A DNA stretch of 64,000 nucleotides from an uncultured Faecalibacterium sp. (GCA_934540955.1 CAKTCY010000001.1:62001-126000), one strand, 5' to 3'. Counted from the stretch's first letter, positions 26,288 through 35,478 are shown. A program made the numbers and translations. The notes: generated from the letters alone by a model not told the origin.

Positions 26288-27481
26288 ATGTATTCGTTGT
26301 TTCGGGATCTGGCAATTATAATCTTAAGCGCGAAATTTTTTGGTCTGCTGGCGCGCAAGTGCAAGGCGCCGCAGGTGGTGGGCGAGATCATCGCCGGCCT
26401 GCTCATCGGCCCCTGTGTGCTGAATCTGGTGCAGATCAGCGACTCCATCTCCATCTTTGCAGAGATCGGCGTTGTGATGCTCATGTTCACCACCGGCCTC
26501 GGCACCAATCTGAAGGAGTTGATCAAGGCTGGCCCCATCGCCACCCTGATCGCCACCGTTGGCGTGGCTGTGCCTCTGGTGGGCGGCACCTTATTATATG
26601 GTGCGTTCTACGGCTTTGCCGCAGTCGGCAGCCCGGAGTTCTACCGTGCACTGTTCATCGGCACCATCATGACCGCCACCAGCGTGTCCATCACGGTGGC
26701 CACCCTGCAGGAGCTTGGCCACCTGAAGAGCTTTCTGGGCACCACCATCGTCAGTGCCGCGGTCATTGATGATGTCATTGGCATCGTAGTGCTCACCTGT
26801 GTGCTGGGCGCCAGCAGCGGCACCGGCACGGGTCTGGGCAAGGTGCTGTTCAATACGGTGCTGTTCTTTGCCACCGCACTGGGCGTTGGCCTTGTGGTGC
26901 ACTACGCCATGAAGTGGCTGGATCAGCGCAACCCCCACACCCAGCGTATTACCATCGTAAGTATGGCGTTCTGCTTTGCTATGGCTTATATTGCAGAGGA
27001 GTACTTCGGTATTGCCGATATCACCGGCGCCTACATTGCAGGTATCGTGCTGTGCACCATGGAGGACGCACCCTATGTGGAGCGCCGTGTGGATATCAGC
27101 AACTATGTTATCTTTGCGCCCATCTTCTTTGCCTCCATCGGCCTCAAGACCGATATCAGCGGCCTGACCCCGGAGATCTTACTGTTCTGCGTCTGCTTTG
27201 TGGTGGTGGCACTGATCACCAAGATCATTGGCTGCGGTCTGGCAGCAAAGCTCTGCCGCTTCAACTGGGACGACTCCCTGAAGGTCGGCGTCGGTATGAT
27301 GACCCGCGGCGAGGTGGCGCTGATCGTGGCACAGAAGGGTCTGGCCATCGGCGTGGTAGACCCGGTCTATTTTACCGCTGTGATCCTGCTGATCGTGGTG
27401 TCCAGCGTGGCTACCCCGCTGGCACTCAAGGCCATGTTCACCAAGCATCCGCCTGTGCCGCATCCCAGTCAGGCAAACTAA
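26288..27481 (+). CDS. CPA2-family cation/proton antiporter
   Basis: The 397-residue membrane protein has 11-12 hydrophobic segments and the CPA2 (NapA/KefB/GerN) core: GEIIAGLLIGPCVL near 33, then IDDVIGIVVL near 160, whose paired aspartates are the ion-binding site of electrogenic members. It has no C-terminal TrkA domain. AAAGGAGG precedes the ATG. It likely exchanges sodium or potassium for protons; which one is not decided by sequence. Monocistronic between a promoter and a terminator. Confidence 0.88.
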   Translation: MYSLFRDLAIIILSAKFFGLLARKCKAPQVVGEIIAGLLIGPCVLNLVQISDSISIFAEIGVVMLMFTTGLGTNLKELIKAGPIATLIATVGVAVPLVGGTLLYGAFYGFAAVGSPEFYRALFIGTIMTATSVSITVATLQELGHLKSFLGTTIVSAAVIDDVIGIVVLTCVLGASSGTGTGLGKVLFNTVLFFATALGVGLVVHYAMKWLDQRNPHTQRITIVSMAFCFAMAYIAEEYFGIADITGAYIAGIVLCTMEDAPYVERRVDISNYVIFAPIFFASIGLKTDISGLTPEILLFCVCFVVVALITKIIGCGLAAKLCRFNWDDSLKVGVGMMTRGEVALIVAQKGLAIGVVDPVYFTAVILLIVVSSVATPLALKAMFTKHPPVPHPSQAN

Positions 27482-27505
27482 ATCAGGAATTTTGTTTTTA
27501 TACTT

Positions 27506-27547
27506 GGGGTTCAGAAACAGCTGCGGGCGTTTCTGAACCCCTTTTTT
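27506..27547 (+). terminator. Terminator after the antiporter
   Basis: GGGGTTCAGAAAC pairs with its exact complement over a ten-base loop, followed by TTTTTTG. Confidence 0.9.
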
Positions 27548-27561
27548 GTCTGAAGATATGC

Positions 27562-27607
27562 AAAAACGGGGCTGCCGCACATGGTTTCGTGCAACAGCCC
27601 CGTTTTT
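27562..27607 (-). terminator. Terminator after galU
   Basis: AAAAACGGGGCTG and its complement lie 17 bases past the galU stop; the minus-strand stem ends in TTTTT. Confidence 0.85.
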
Positions 27608-27623
27608 ATTTGCGCAACATATT

Positions 27624-28499
27624 TTACAGCGTCTTGCAGAACTCCTTCAGGTAGGCGCGGAACTCCTCGCCGATCTCAGGATGCTGCAGTGCCAGCTCTA
27701 CCTGCGCCTCCACGACCTTGAGCTTGTTGCCCATATCGTAGTGCTTGCCGGTGAATTCCACGGCGGTCATGCCGCCGCGGGTACGGGCATACTCTGCCAT
27801 GGCATCGGTCAGCTGAATCTCGCCGCCGGCACCGGGCTTGGTGTGGGCAAGGATCTCGTAGATCTCCGGGGTCAACAACACACGGCCCAGAATGGAATAG
27901 TTGCTGAACTCCTGCCCCTTCTTGGGCTTCTCGATCATATCGTCCACAAAGAAGTAGTTGTCGTGGATAGGGGTGGTCTTTAAGCTGCAATAGCGGCTCA
28001 CGTCCTCCCAAGGCACAGCGGACACGCCGGCAACCGGGCGGCCGAACTCCTCGTAGGCGCGGATCAGCTGGGCGCAGACCGGGTCCTCGCCCCAGATCAC
28101 GTCGTCGCCGTAAATGACCACAAAGGGATCATCGCCGGTAAAGGCCTTGGCGGTGTTGACTGCGTGACCCAGACCCAGCGTCTCCTTCTGGCGCACAAAC
28201 AGGATGTTGGCCATATTGGCGATGCCCAGACACTCCTCCAGCATCTTTTCCTTGCCGGGCTTTGCCAGCTTTTCCTCCAGCTCGGGGCTGCGGTCAAAGT
28301 GATCCTCGATAATGCTCTGGTTGCGGCCCAGAATGATCAGGATATCGGTAATGCCGGAGCGGACGGCCTCCTCCACCAGATACTGGATGGCGGGCTTGTC
28401 TACGATGGGCAGCATTCCCTTGGGCATCGCCTTGGTGGCGGGCAGCACACGGGTGCCAAGACCCGCAGCCGGAATAACGGCTTTGGTGACTTTTTTCAT
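27624..28499 (-). CDS. galU: UTP-glucose-1-phosphate uridylyltransferase
   Basis: The 291-residue protein starts KAVIPAAGLGTRVLPATKAM, the GalU nucleotide-binding loop, and carries KPAIQYLVEEAV, FVVIYGDDVI and the GEIQLTDAMAEYA motif. It makes UDP-glucose from UTP and glucose-1-phosphate for glycan synthesis and the Leloir cycle, so it links functionally to galK in the window. Full length for the family. Confidence 0.95.
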   Translation of the reverse strand: MKKVTKAVIPAAGLGTRVLPATKAMPKGMLPIVDKPAIQYLVEEAVRSGITDILIILGRNQSIIEDHFDRSPELEEKLAKPGKEKMLEECLGIANMANILFVRQKETLGLGHAVNTAKAFTGDDPFVVIYGDDVIWGEDPVCAQLIRAYEEFGRPVAGVSAVPWEDVSRYCSLKTTPIHDNYFFVDDMIEKPKKGQEFSNYSILGRVLLTPEIYEILAHTKPGAGGEIQLTDAMAEYARTRGGMTAVEFTGKHYDMGNKLKVVEAQVELALQHPEIGEEFRAYLKEFCKTL

Positions 28500-28577
28500 G
28501 ATGATTCTCCCATGTTTTCATTTTATGCACGGCGAACCGCGCTTTTCAGCAGGATCCCCGTCCTGCATGAACCATTG

Positions 28578-29567
28578 TCAGATAAAGGTGCCGACCAGTG
28601 CGTTCAGGTCCGGCCCCAGCAGCATGGAGCAAAGGCTGCCTACTACCATTAACAGGATGAACGCCCCGATGCAGGCGGCAAAGCTGACACCGCCCTGTGC
28701 GTTCAGCACGGCGCGGCGCTGCTCCGGGTCCGGGAACTCGGCACGGATGCGGCGGATGCGTGCCGCAGCACTGCGGCGGTAGAGCCACTTGCCATACAGC
28801 CCCCGCACCAGCATCAGTGCAAAGCTGAGAAAGGACATGATGCGGCTCAGGAACACCAGCGTAGAGGCGCTGATTCCGGCGGTCAGGGGGCTGCCGGTGG
28901 TCTGCATCATACTGATTAAGGTAGGAACGAACAGCAGCAGCTCTGCGGCCAGAAAGCCGAAGGCGGGCTTCCACGCCTTGCGGTAGAAAAAGTAGAACGG
29001 GCCGAACAGCAGCGCCGAAAAGCTCATGGAGATCTTGGAGTGGCGCAGCTGCATCTGGCTGTAATCGTTCAGGTAGACCGGTGCGGCCGTGCCGATAAAA
29101 TCCACCCAGTCCTGATAGGGTACGCCGTCAATCAGCTCGTCCTTGCCAAAGGCGGCGCGCACGTTGCGGTGCACCGGGTCAACGACCTTCTCGGTAAAGC
29201 TGCGGTACATCTCGTCCCGGTACATCCCACTGTAATCGAAATCCCGGTTCTGCTCGGCGCTGGCGGCAGCGCGGTCGTTGGGCTGCTCTGCGCTCTCAGG
29301 GGGCAGGGCGGCGCCGCAGCAGCGGCAGACGCTCTCGCTGCGCAGGGTACGCTCCCCGCAGGTGGGGCAGGTGCGCAGCTGCGCATCCTGATAAGGGAAC
29401 TTCCACTCATAGCCTGCGCCATGGGCAGGGGCATGGATGCACAGGCCCATCTTCTCATAGCAGGTGCGGTGATAGGGTGCACCGCAGTCCGGGCAGACCA
29501 CGATGTCGTCCTGAAGGGTCAGCGGCTTGCCGCAGCCCTCACAGGGACAGCCATAATATTTCGGCAT
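28578..29567 (-). CDS. Zinc-ribbon/RING-like membrane protein with DUF2628-like domain
   Basis: The 329-residue protein has an N-terminal zinc module (CEGCGK, CPDCGAPYHRTCY, residues 8-37), a second zinc ribbon (CPTCGE, CRCCGA, residues 85-105), a linker, then three or four membrane helices from about 195 with the DUF2628 pattern FGPFYFFYRKAWKPAFGF. Such proteins are common in Firmicutes and of unknown role. It lies between galU and prfB, divergent from prfB, with AGGAGG before the ATG. Confidence 0.75.
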   Translation of the reverse strand: MPKYYGCPCEGCGKPLTLQDDIVVCPDCGAPYHRTCYEKMGLCIHAPAHGAGYEWKFPYQDAQLRTCPTCGERTLRSESVCRCCGAALPPESAEQPNDRAAASAEQNRDFDYSGMYRDEMYRSFTEKVVDPVHRNVRAAFGKDELIDGVPYQDWVDFIGTAAPVYLNDYSQMQLRHSKISMSFSALLFGPFYFFYRKAWKPAFGFLAAELLLFVPTLISMMQTTGSPLTAGISASTLVFLSRIMSFLSFALMLVRGLYGKWLYRRSAAARIRRIRAEFPDPEQRRAVLNAQGGVSFAACIGAFILLMVVGSLCSMLLGPDLNALVGTFI

Positions 29568-29825
29568 GATATCCTCCTGTGAAATCGATCATACTGGTAT
29601 TATACTCCCCCGGGAATGAAAAGAAAAGGTGAAAATCTTCAAAATTCCGGCAAGATAGTATTTTTCCTCTTTACTTTATCACAGATTCTCGGTATACTAA
29701 TGAAGTATCTGTGTATAAACTGTGTCTTTTGGCGAGGCAGAAATTGCGCGCTGCGCGTGCGTTTTGCACTTTGCCGGGGATATTACTGTTATGATGTAAA
29801 CCCTTGAACGAGAGGAACTTAGAGA

Positions 29826-30947
29826 ATGATCACGACTGATGAACTGAAGGTGCAGCTGGCCGAGCACGCCAAGGCCGTTAAGGACCTGGAGGAAGCACTG
29901 GCCATTGAAGCAAGCCGCAAGCGCGTGCAGGAGCTGGAGCACACCATGTCCCGCCCCGGCTTTTATGATGACGCCGAGCTGAGCAAAAAGGTGTTTGACG
30001 AGGTCGGCGACCTGAAGGGCAAGCTGAACCGCTTTGAGAAGCTGCAGGGTCTGTACGATGACGCAGAGACCATGCTGGAGATGCTGGACGAGGAGTACGA
30101 CCCCGCCATGGTCCCCGAGGCCGAGGAGGCCGTGAACACCGTGGGCAAGGCTGTGGAGGAGCTGCAGCTGATGACCATGCTGAACGGCGAGTACGACCAC
30201 AGCAACGCCATCCTTACCTTCCACGCAGGCACCGGCGGCACCGAGGCACAGGACTGGGCCGAGATGCTGTATCGTATGTATAATAAGTGGGCACAGGCAC
30301 ACGGCATGACCGTGGAGGTGCTGGACTATCAGGACGGCGACGAGGCTGGCTTGAAGAGTGCTTCCATGATGGTCAAGGGCGCCAATGCCTACGGCCTGCT
30401 CAAGAGCGAGAACGGCGTGCACCGTTTGGTGCGTGTCTCTCCCTTTGACGCCAACGCCCGCCGCCAGACCAGCTTTGCTTCTCTGGAGGTCATGCCGGAG
30501 CTGGACAACACCATTCAGGTGGACATCCGCCCCGAGGATATCGAGATGCAGGTGTACCGCTCCTCCGGTGCCGGCGGCCAGCACATCAACAAGACCTCTT
30601 CCGCTGTCCGTCTGATCCACAAGCCCACCGGCATCGTGGTCAGCTGCCAGACCCAGCGCAGCCAGTTCCAGAACCGTGACTACGCTATGGAAATGCTGAA
30701 GGCCAAGCTCTACCAGATCGCCAAGCAGCAGCACATGGATAAGATCGATGACATCAAGGGCGTGCAGAACGAGATCGCTTGGGGTCACCAGATCCGCAGC
30801 TATGTGTTCATGCCCTACACCATGGTCAAGGATCACCGCACCAACTATGAGACCGGCAACGTGGACGCCGTGATGGATGGCGATATCGATGAGTTCATCT
30901 TCGCCTACCTCAAGGCCGCCAGCCGCGGTGAGCTGCAGGACGCATAA
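29826..30947 (+). CDS. prfB: Peptide chain release factor 2
   Basis: The 373-residue factor has the RF2 stop-codon motif SPF near 205 (VSPFDANARR) and the catalytic GGQ near 250 (SGAGGQHINKTSSAVR). It releases peptides at UGA and UAA codons. The frame is continuous from ATG 29826, so the programmed +1 frameshift that controls RF2 in most bacteria is absent. It is followed by a clear terminator. Confidence 0.95.
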   Translation: MITTDELKVQLAEHAKAVKDLEEALAIEASRKRVQELEHTMSRPGFYDDAELSKKVFDEVGDLKGKLNRFEKLQGLYDDAETMLEMLDEEYDPAMVPEAEEAVNTVGKAVEELQLMTMLNGEYDHSNAILTFHAGTGGTEAQDWAEMLYRMYNKWAQAHGMTVEVLDYQDGDEAGLKSASMMVKGANAYGLLKSENGVHRLVRVSPFDANARRQTSFASLEVMPELDNTIQVDIRPEDIEMQVYRSSGAGGQHINKTSSAVRLIHKPTGIVVSCQTQRSQFQNRDYAMEMLKAKLYQIAKQQHMDKIDDIKGVQNEIAWGHQIRSYVFMPYTMVKDHRTNYETGNVDAVMDGDIDEFIFAYLKAASRGELQDA

Positions 30948-30969
30948 GCGTCTGTCCCTGTAAAACCAT

Positions 30970-31015
30970 AACCGCACCTGTGTCCATTTTTGGATGCGGG
31001 TGCGGTTTTTTCGTC
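30970..31015 (+). terminator. Terminator after prfB
   Basis: AACCGCACC pairs with GGTGCGGTT and is followed by TTTTTC. Confidence 0.85.
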
Positions 31016-31062
31016 CCTTTCTGCGCATACTAACCCCGAAAAATGCGCAGGGAGGCCGTAAA

Positions 31063-32286
31063 ATGTCCAAGCACAGCATCATCAGGTGGATAAAGATCAT
31101 AGGTGTTTATCTGCTGGTGGGCGCCGTGGCGGCGCTGGGCTGGCTGTGGTGCGCCCTGCCGGAACAGGTCTATCTGGAGCCGGAGCAGCCGCTCACGCTG
31201 CCGCGCTTTGGCTGGGTGGAGCCGTTGCGCGGGCACGGCAGCCGCAATGTTGCCAGCACCCGGGCAGCGGGCAGCTATCAGACCACATTGGCGCTGGGCG
31301 GCTGGCTGCCGGTCAAGACCATCCGCGCCACCGTGATGCAGCGCCCCACGGTCACGGTGTGCGGTACGCCCTTTGGGGTGAAAATGTTCTCGGAGGGGGC
31401 GCTTGTCGTAGGCTTTTCCGAGGTGCACACTGCCGCAGGCGCGGTGAACCCCGCAAAGCAGGCGGGGCTGCGGCTGGGCGACCGGGTCATCCGCATGGGA
31501 AGCACCGTCACCGAGACCAACGAGCAGGTCCATGCCGCGCTGGAAGCCGCTGCCGGTACGGCGGTGGAGGTGGTCTACATCCGCAAGGGTGAGCAGCGGC
31601 AGACCACCCTTTTGCCGGTGTGGGACGCCCAGAACGCCCAGTGGCGGGCAGGGATGTGGGTGCGGGATTCCTCCGCCGGGGTGGGTACTCTGACCTTTGT
31701 GGATGCGCAGGCCGGGGTGTTTGCCGGGCTGGGTCACCCCATCAGCGACAGCGACACCGGCGAGCAGGTCGCCCTGCGCAGCGGCGAGATCGTGGCCTGC
31801 CAGATCGTGGGCTGCACCGGCGGTACCGCCGGAAGCCCCGGGGAGCTGAAGGGCAAATTTATCAGTGACCACGCCCTTGGCAGAATTTGTATCAACGGCG
31901 AAAACGGCGTCTACGGCACGGTAAGCACCACCATTGCCGGGCAGCAGACAGAACTTGCCTTTGCGCAGGAGGTGCTGCCCGGCGCGGCAGAGATCCTGAC
32001 CACGACCAGCGGCGAAACGCCCCGCAGCTACCACGTCTATATTGAAAAGGTGAACGATGCCGACCCGCGCCGCAACATGGTGCTGCGCGTCACCGACCCG
32101 GCACTGCTGGCGCAGACCGGCGGCATCGTGCAGGGGATGAGCGGCAGTCCTATCCTGCAAAACGGGCGGCTGGTGGGCGCAGTGACCCATGTGCTGGTCA
32201 ATGACCCGACACGAGGCTACGGCATTTTTGCACAAACCATGCTGGAACAGGCACATTCCGTGCCCGGAACGGATGCGGCAGCATAA
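31063..32286 (+). CDS. spoIVB: SpoIVB-type serine peptidase (S55)
   Basis: The 407-residue protein has one N-terminal membrane anchor (IIGVYLLVGAVAALGWLW), a PDZ domain near 100-185 (AGLRLGDRVIRMGSTV) and the S55 peptidase with catalytic serine in GMSGSPI near 360 and a histidine in GLGHPI near 225. In spore formers it is secreted to activate SigK. I used ATG 31063 with GGGAGG upstream. It directly precedes spo0A, the usual clostridial order. Confidence 0.9.
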   Translation: MSKHSIIRWIKIIGVYLLVGAVAALGWLWCALPEQVYLEPEQPLTLPRFGWVEPLRGHGSRNVASTRAAGSYQTTLALGGWLPVKTIRATVMQRPTVTVCGTPFGVKMFSEGALVVGFSEVHTAAGAVNPAKQAGLRLGDRVIRMGSTVTETNEQVHAALEAAAGTAVEVVYIRKGEQRQTTLLPVWDAQNAQWRAGMWVRDSSAGVGTLTFVDAQAGVFAGLGHPISDSDTGEQVALRSGEIVACQIVGCTGGTAGSPGELKGKFISDHALGRICINGENGVYGTVSTTIAGQQTELAFAQEVLPGAAEILTTTSGETPRSYHVYIEKVNDADPRRNMVLRVTDPALLAQTGGIVQGMSGSPILQNGRLVGAVTHVLVNDPTRGYGIFAQTMLEQAHSVPGTDAAA

Positions 32287-32335
32287 AAAAGTAGGACATT
32301 CGAGCTAAATTTCCATAATTTCCCAAAATAAACCG

Positions 32336-32364
32336 TTGAACTGTCTGGAAAATTATGGTAAAAT
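32336..32364 (+). promoter_or_regulatory. Promoter of spo0A
   Basis: TTGAAC (32336-32341) and TAAAAT (32359-32364) are 17 bases apart, 42 bases before the spo0A start. Confidence 0.55.
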
Positions 32365-32405
32365 CCATGGTATTAAAGGAACTGCACACATTGGAGGAAA
32401 CAACC

Positions 32406-33164
32406 ATGGATAAAGTGAGATTCTTGATGTCGGATACCGGTGCTCAGATCACAGAAGCCTGCCGCGAGGCGCTGGAGCAAAAGGGCGTGGAAGTGACCGT
32501 TGTGGAAAAGGATGGAAATAAGGTTTTGCAGAAGATGCTGGCCGTTCGCCCGCAGGTGGTGCTGCTGGACGCCTTTATGCCCGGGCTGGATGCGCTGGCG
32601 GTCAAGCAGCGCTACAACGCCGCAGGCGAGCGCCACACCTCGTTTTTCGTCACCGGCGCATTCCAGAGCGAGGAAATGGTACAGGAGCTGCTGGACGAGG
32701 GCTTTGCCTATTATTTCGTCAAGCCCTTTGACGAAAGCGTCCTTGCCGCCCGGGTGCTCAAGGCAGCCAGCGGACAGGAAAAGCACCTGCTCCACACCAG
32801 TGTGGACAGCGACGAGCTGACCGTCACCGAAATTTTGCACCAGATCGGCGTGCCCGCCCACATCAAGGGCTACCAGTTCCTGCGGGATGCCATCCTGCTC
32901 ACCATGAACGAGCCGGAGTACATCAACGCTGTGACCAAGCGTCTGTACCCGGAGATCGCTAAGAAAAACGGCACCACCGCCAGCCGCGTGGAGCGCGCCA
33001 TCCGCCACGCCATCGAGGTGGCATGGGATAGGGGAGATGTGGATACCCTCAACAGCTACTTCGGCTATACCATTCACAACCTGCGGGGTAAGCCCACCAA
33101 CAGCGAATTCATCGCGATGATAGCTGACAAAATGCGGCTGGATAAACGGCAGAGGGTGGGGTAA
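32406..33164 (+). CDS. spo0A: Sporulation master regulator Spo0A
   Basis: The 252-residue protein has an N-terminal receiver (phospho-acceptor Asp in [10 protein letters not shown], Thr in FVTGAF, Lys in FVKPFD) and the Spo0A DNA-binding domain ([22 protein letters not shown]). The acidic pocket near residue 10 reads MSDTG, with one Asp rather than the usual pair. ATG 32406 follows GGAGG. The mobile element integrase begins 180 bases downstream. Confidence 0.93.
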   Translation: MDKVRFLMSDTGAQITEACREALEQKGVEVTVVEKDGNKVLQKMLAVRPQVVLLDAFMPGLDALAVKQRYNAAGERHTSFFVTGAFQSEEMVQELLDEGFAYYFVKPFDESVLAARVLKAASGQEKHLLHTSVDSDELTVTEILHQIGVPAHIKGYQFLRDAILLTMNEPEYINAVTKRLYPEIAKKNGTTASRVERAIRHAIEVAWDRGDVDTLNSYFGYTIHNLRGKPTNSEFIAMIADKMRLDKRQRVG

Positions 33165-33298
33165 AAAGATAACGTTGATTCATAACTTGTGATTCCACGA
33201 TTTTCCATAACTGGAATGGCATGCCGATAAACATAGTGAAAATAGGTATGGACGTATGGAATCAGGCCGATAAATAGCTTAAATTCAAGGCAATAAAT

Positions 33299-33340
33299 CT
33301 CCTGTATTTATTGGGTGTAGTGCCCGATGTGTACAGGAGG
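33299..33340 (+). promoter_or_regulatory. Hairpin sequestering the integrase ribosome-binding site
   Basis: CTCCTGTA at 33299-33306 is complementary to TACAGGAG at 33332-33339, and that second arm contains the AGGAGG ribosome-binding site of the integrase. The stem would hide the site and hold down integrase translation until opened. The remaining 33165-33298 shows no gene; the attachment site should lie around here. Confidence 0.55.
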
Positions 33341-33345
33341 TTTTT

Positions 33346-34308
33346 ATGTTTGCAAGAGATGTTGAGATGTTCATTGAGCACTGTGAGAACAAAGGATTGG
33401 CTACAAAAACAATTGGAAGCTATGAGCAAACCCTGCGGCTCCTTATGCTATGGCTGGATGAGCAAGGTATCACACAGACCGAGAAAATCACCCATGTGGT
33501 CATTCAGGATTATGTAAAACAGATAAAGGAAAGGGGCAAGTACACCGTTACAAGTAACCCGAATAGTGGGAACTATCAGGAACGGCGAATAGATTTCGGG
33601 AAGAAAGTGTCGGATGTGACCATCAACAACTATCTTCGGAACATGAGTGCTTTCTTTAACTGGTGTGTAGAAGAAGGTCTGATTTTACGTTCACCTGTCA
33701 AGCGCAGGGATTACATCAAAGTAGAACGCCGTCCGCTTGAATTTGTGTCAGACGAGGATTTTCGCAAGCTGCTGCGAAACATGAATACGGCCAACTTCAG
33801 CGAATACCGGGATTACATTATCATTCAGTTATTACTCGATACGGGAATGCGCATCAACGAGTGTTTGATGATTCAGGTGACAGATGTAAACCTTCCAAAG
33901 CGTTATATTTACCTTCCGGCAGAGAATACAAAGGGGAAGAAAGGTCGTCATGTGTTTTTCTCGGACAAGATGGCAACACAGCTTCAGCGCTGGATAAAGT
34001 ACAAAGACCGTTATCGCGACAGTGATTTTTTGTTTTGCACCAATAAAGGCAAATTTCTTGAAGTAAGCAATTTTGAGAAGAACGTCCGTAAGTACGCACA
34101 GAGGATTGGTCTTAAAGATATACACCCTCACGTTTTTCGCAACAATTTTGCGAAACGTTTCCTTATGAGCGGTGGAGATATTTACACACTCAGCAGACTG
34201 TTGGGACATAGCAGCGTCACAGTTACAGAACAAGCCTACTTGGATGTGAACCAAGATGATTTGGCTGAAATGTACCGGAAGCACAGTCCTCTTAGCAAAA
34301 TTATCTGA
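33346..34308 (+). CDS. int: Tyrosine-family site-specific integrase
   Basis: The 320-residue recombinase has an N-terminal SAM-like core-binding domain (FIEHCENKGLATKTIGSYEQ) and a catalytic domain with Arg in GMRINE near 169, HVFR near 262, LGHSS near 286 and the nucleophile Tyr in AYLDV near 298. It would insert and excise the phage-like element beginning here. Placed just after spo0A, it marks the left boundary. No excisionase is recognised next to it. Confidence 0.9.
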   Translation: MFARDVEMFIEHCENKGLATKTIGSYEQTLRLLMLWLDEQGITQTEKITHVVIQDYVKQIKERGKYTVTSNPNSGNYQERRIDFGKKVSDVTINNYLRNMSAFFNWCVEEGLILRSPVKRRDYIKVERRPLEFVSDEDFRKLLRNMNTANFSEYRDYIIIQLLLDTGMRINECLMIQVTDVNLPKRYIYLPAENTKGKKGRHVFFSDKMATQLQRWIKYKDRYRDSDFLFCTNKGKFLEVSNFEKNVRKYAQRIGLKDIHPHVFRNNFAKRFLMSGGDIYTLSRLLGHSSVTVTEQAYLDVNQDDLAEMYRKHSPLSKII

Positions 34309-34392
34309 TTTTCGCCCCTCAAATTCTATTCTAGGTTAAACGATTTACTTCGCCTTGGCATAATTCATCATCAAGAATATTAAAAGGGGCAC

Positions 34393-34420
34393 GCACACGA
34401 CCATTTTGGACAGTATTATC
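34393..34420 (+). promoter_or_regulatory. Second-class promoter-like motif, copy 1
   Basis: CGCACACGACC followed 22 bases from its start by TATTAT, ahead of the gene at 34456. The same first block with the same spacing occurs at 36199. It resembles the ten-copy motif in opening with CGC and in length but differs in sequence. Confidence 0.4.
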
Positions 34421-34455
34421 CTTTCTGAACAAAATTAGAAAGGAAATCCCTGTTC

Positions 34456-34878
34456 ATGAAAAAATTGCGGAATGAAAAACCAGAACTCTCCAAGAAAAGC
34501 CCCTTCTACATAACCAAGTATCGCTACTACGAGCTGAAAAACTTTTGCTTGCAGTACCCGGACTGGAAAAAGGCTTTAGAGCAAGTCAATGGGTGGGAAT
34601 CAAACAACCATGAGGTTTCTGGAATTGTAAGAGGAACCCTCCCGGAAAGCTCAACGGAGCGGCAGGCTATGATACGAGCCTACTATTCAACACACGTTGA
34701 TATTATCGACCGCTGTGTAGCAAAACTGGAACCTGCTATTGCTCCATATGTATTGAGAGGCGTGACGGAAGAAGTGTGCTATGATGCGCTGAGAGCTAAT
34801 GGGTGCCCATGCTGCAGGAAAACATACTACAAGTTTTACCATTATTTCTTTTGGCTCCTGAGCAAAGAACGGCAATGA
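34456..34878 (+). CDS. Phage hypothetical protein
   Basis: This 140-residue protein (YITKYRYYELKNFCLQYPDWKKAL as separate stretches; C-terminal YKFYHYFFWLL) matches a family I recall from Firmicute phages, annotated only as hypothetical. A charged helical layout with a CPCC pair near residue 117 could mean a small DNA-binding or transcription-related protein, but I see no firm motif. It is the first gene after the integrase. Confidence 0.6.
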   Translation: MKKLRNEKPELSKKSPFYITKYRYYELKNFCLQYPDWKKALEQVNGWESNNHEVSGIVRGTLPESSTERQAMIRAYYSTHVDIIDRCVAKLEPAIAPYVLRGVTEEVCYDALRANGCPCCRKTYYKFYHYFFWLLSKERQ

Positions 34879-34905
34879 CGCGAAAATTTCAGCGCCCTTT
34901 ATGGA
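34879..34905 (+). promoter_or_regulatory. Element promoter motif, copy 1
   Basis: CGCGAAAATTTC followed by the invariant 21-base step to TATGGA. It starts one base after the preceding stop and drives the 41-residue gene at 34943. Confidence 0.7.
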
Positions 34906-34942
34906 AGAATAAAACCATTTAACAATTTAGGAGGCTTATATT

Positions 34943-35068
34943 ATGGACAACGAGATCAAAAGAAAATTGTTTGCTGAAATCGATAAGACTTTAGCATTAC
35001 TTGATGAAATTGAGTCGAGAGTCAAGGAACAGAGCAATCCGATGGATAATGATGAGGGTTCTATCTAA
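34943..35068 (+). CDS. Short acidic protein, 41 residues
   Basis: A complete small gene with AGGAGG eight to ten bases before its ATG. The product is a charged single helix (KRKLFAEIDKTLALLDEIES) with an acidic tail. It sits alone between promoter copy 1 and hairpin 1, a cassette layout that supports its being real. Function unknown. Confidence 0.6.
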   Translation: MDNEIKRKLFAEIDKTLALLDEIESRVKEQSNPMDNDEGSI

Positions 35069-35074
35069 GGTATT

Positions 35075-35109
35075 GGGCCGTGGAGAAATCTGCGGCTCTT
35101 TCCTTTTTT
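35075..35109 (+). terminator. Cassette hairpin 1
   Basis: Ten-bp stem (GGGCCGTGGA side) capped by GAAA at 35085-35088, then CTTTCCTTTTTT. Same fold as the nine others. Confidence 0.75.
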
Positions 35110-35111
35110 GA

Positions 35112-35138
35112 CGCGAAAAGATTTGCTTGTCTTATGGA
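35112..35138 (+). promoter_or_regulatory. Element promoter motif, copy 2
   Basis: CGCGAAAAGATT, then TATGGA at 35133. Lies three bases after the T run of hairpin 1 and drives the gene at 35179. Confidence 0.7.
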
Positions 35139-35178
35139 GATGATTTAATCTCAAATGATATTTTTGGAGGTAAAAACG

Positions 35179-35403
35179 ATGAAAAAACTAACGAAAATTG
35201 GACTGATCGGAATTATCCTGGCGGCATGGACGTTTTGGTGCTTCATCATCGGATGGTACAAAGCATGGGAAGAACTTTGGAAGGCGAAGTTTTACGATGC
35301 ATCGGATGCCATGGAGGCATGGGTACGAAACGGATGGAAGGATTTACCGAAGTTCATCTTTGAAAGTACTGTAAACTTTTACAGAGTAAAACATTTGAAC
35401 TAA
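35179..35403 (+). CDS. Small membrane protein, 74 residues
   Basis: One strong membrane helix (IGLIGIILAAWTFWCFIIGW) opens the protein, followed by a Trp- and charge-rich tail. GGAGG is eight bases before the ATG. It occupies a promoter-gene-hairpin cassette. No known family recognised. Confidence 0.65.
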   Translation: MKKLTKIGLIGIILAAWTFWCFIIGWYKAWEELWKAKFYDASDAMEAWVRNGWKDLPKFIFESTVNFYRVKHLN

Positions 35404-35417
35404 TCATACCAGATTGG

Positions 35418-35470
35418 GAGCCGTGGAGAAATCTACTGTAGTTGATCGTGAGCGCGGCTCTTTTCTTTTT
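35418..35470 (+). terminator. Cassette hairpin 2 (expanded)
   Basis: Outer stem GAGCCG/CGGCTC as in the family, but 19 extra bases lie in the 3' half, followed by TTTTCTTTTTT. The GAGAAATCT loop block is kept. Confidence 0.6.
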
Positions 35471-35478
35471 TGCCCGTT

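Noticed and set aside
29697-31100. A 467-codon frame antisense to prfB
   Set aside because: Long only because prfB is GC-rich with few antisense stops; the translation is His/Leu/Val-rich shadow text.
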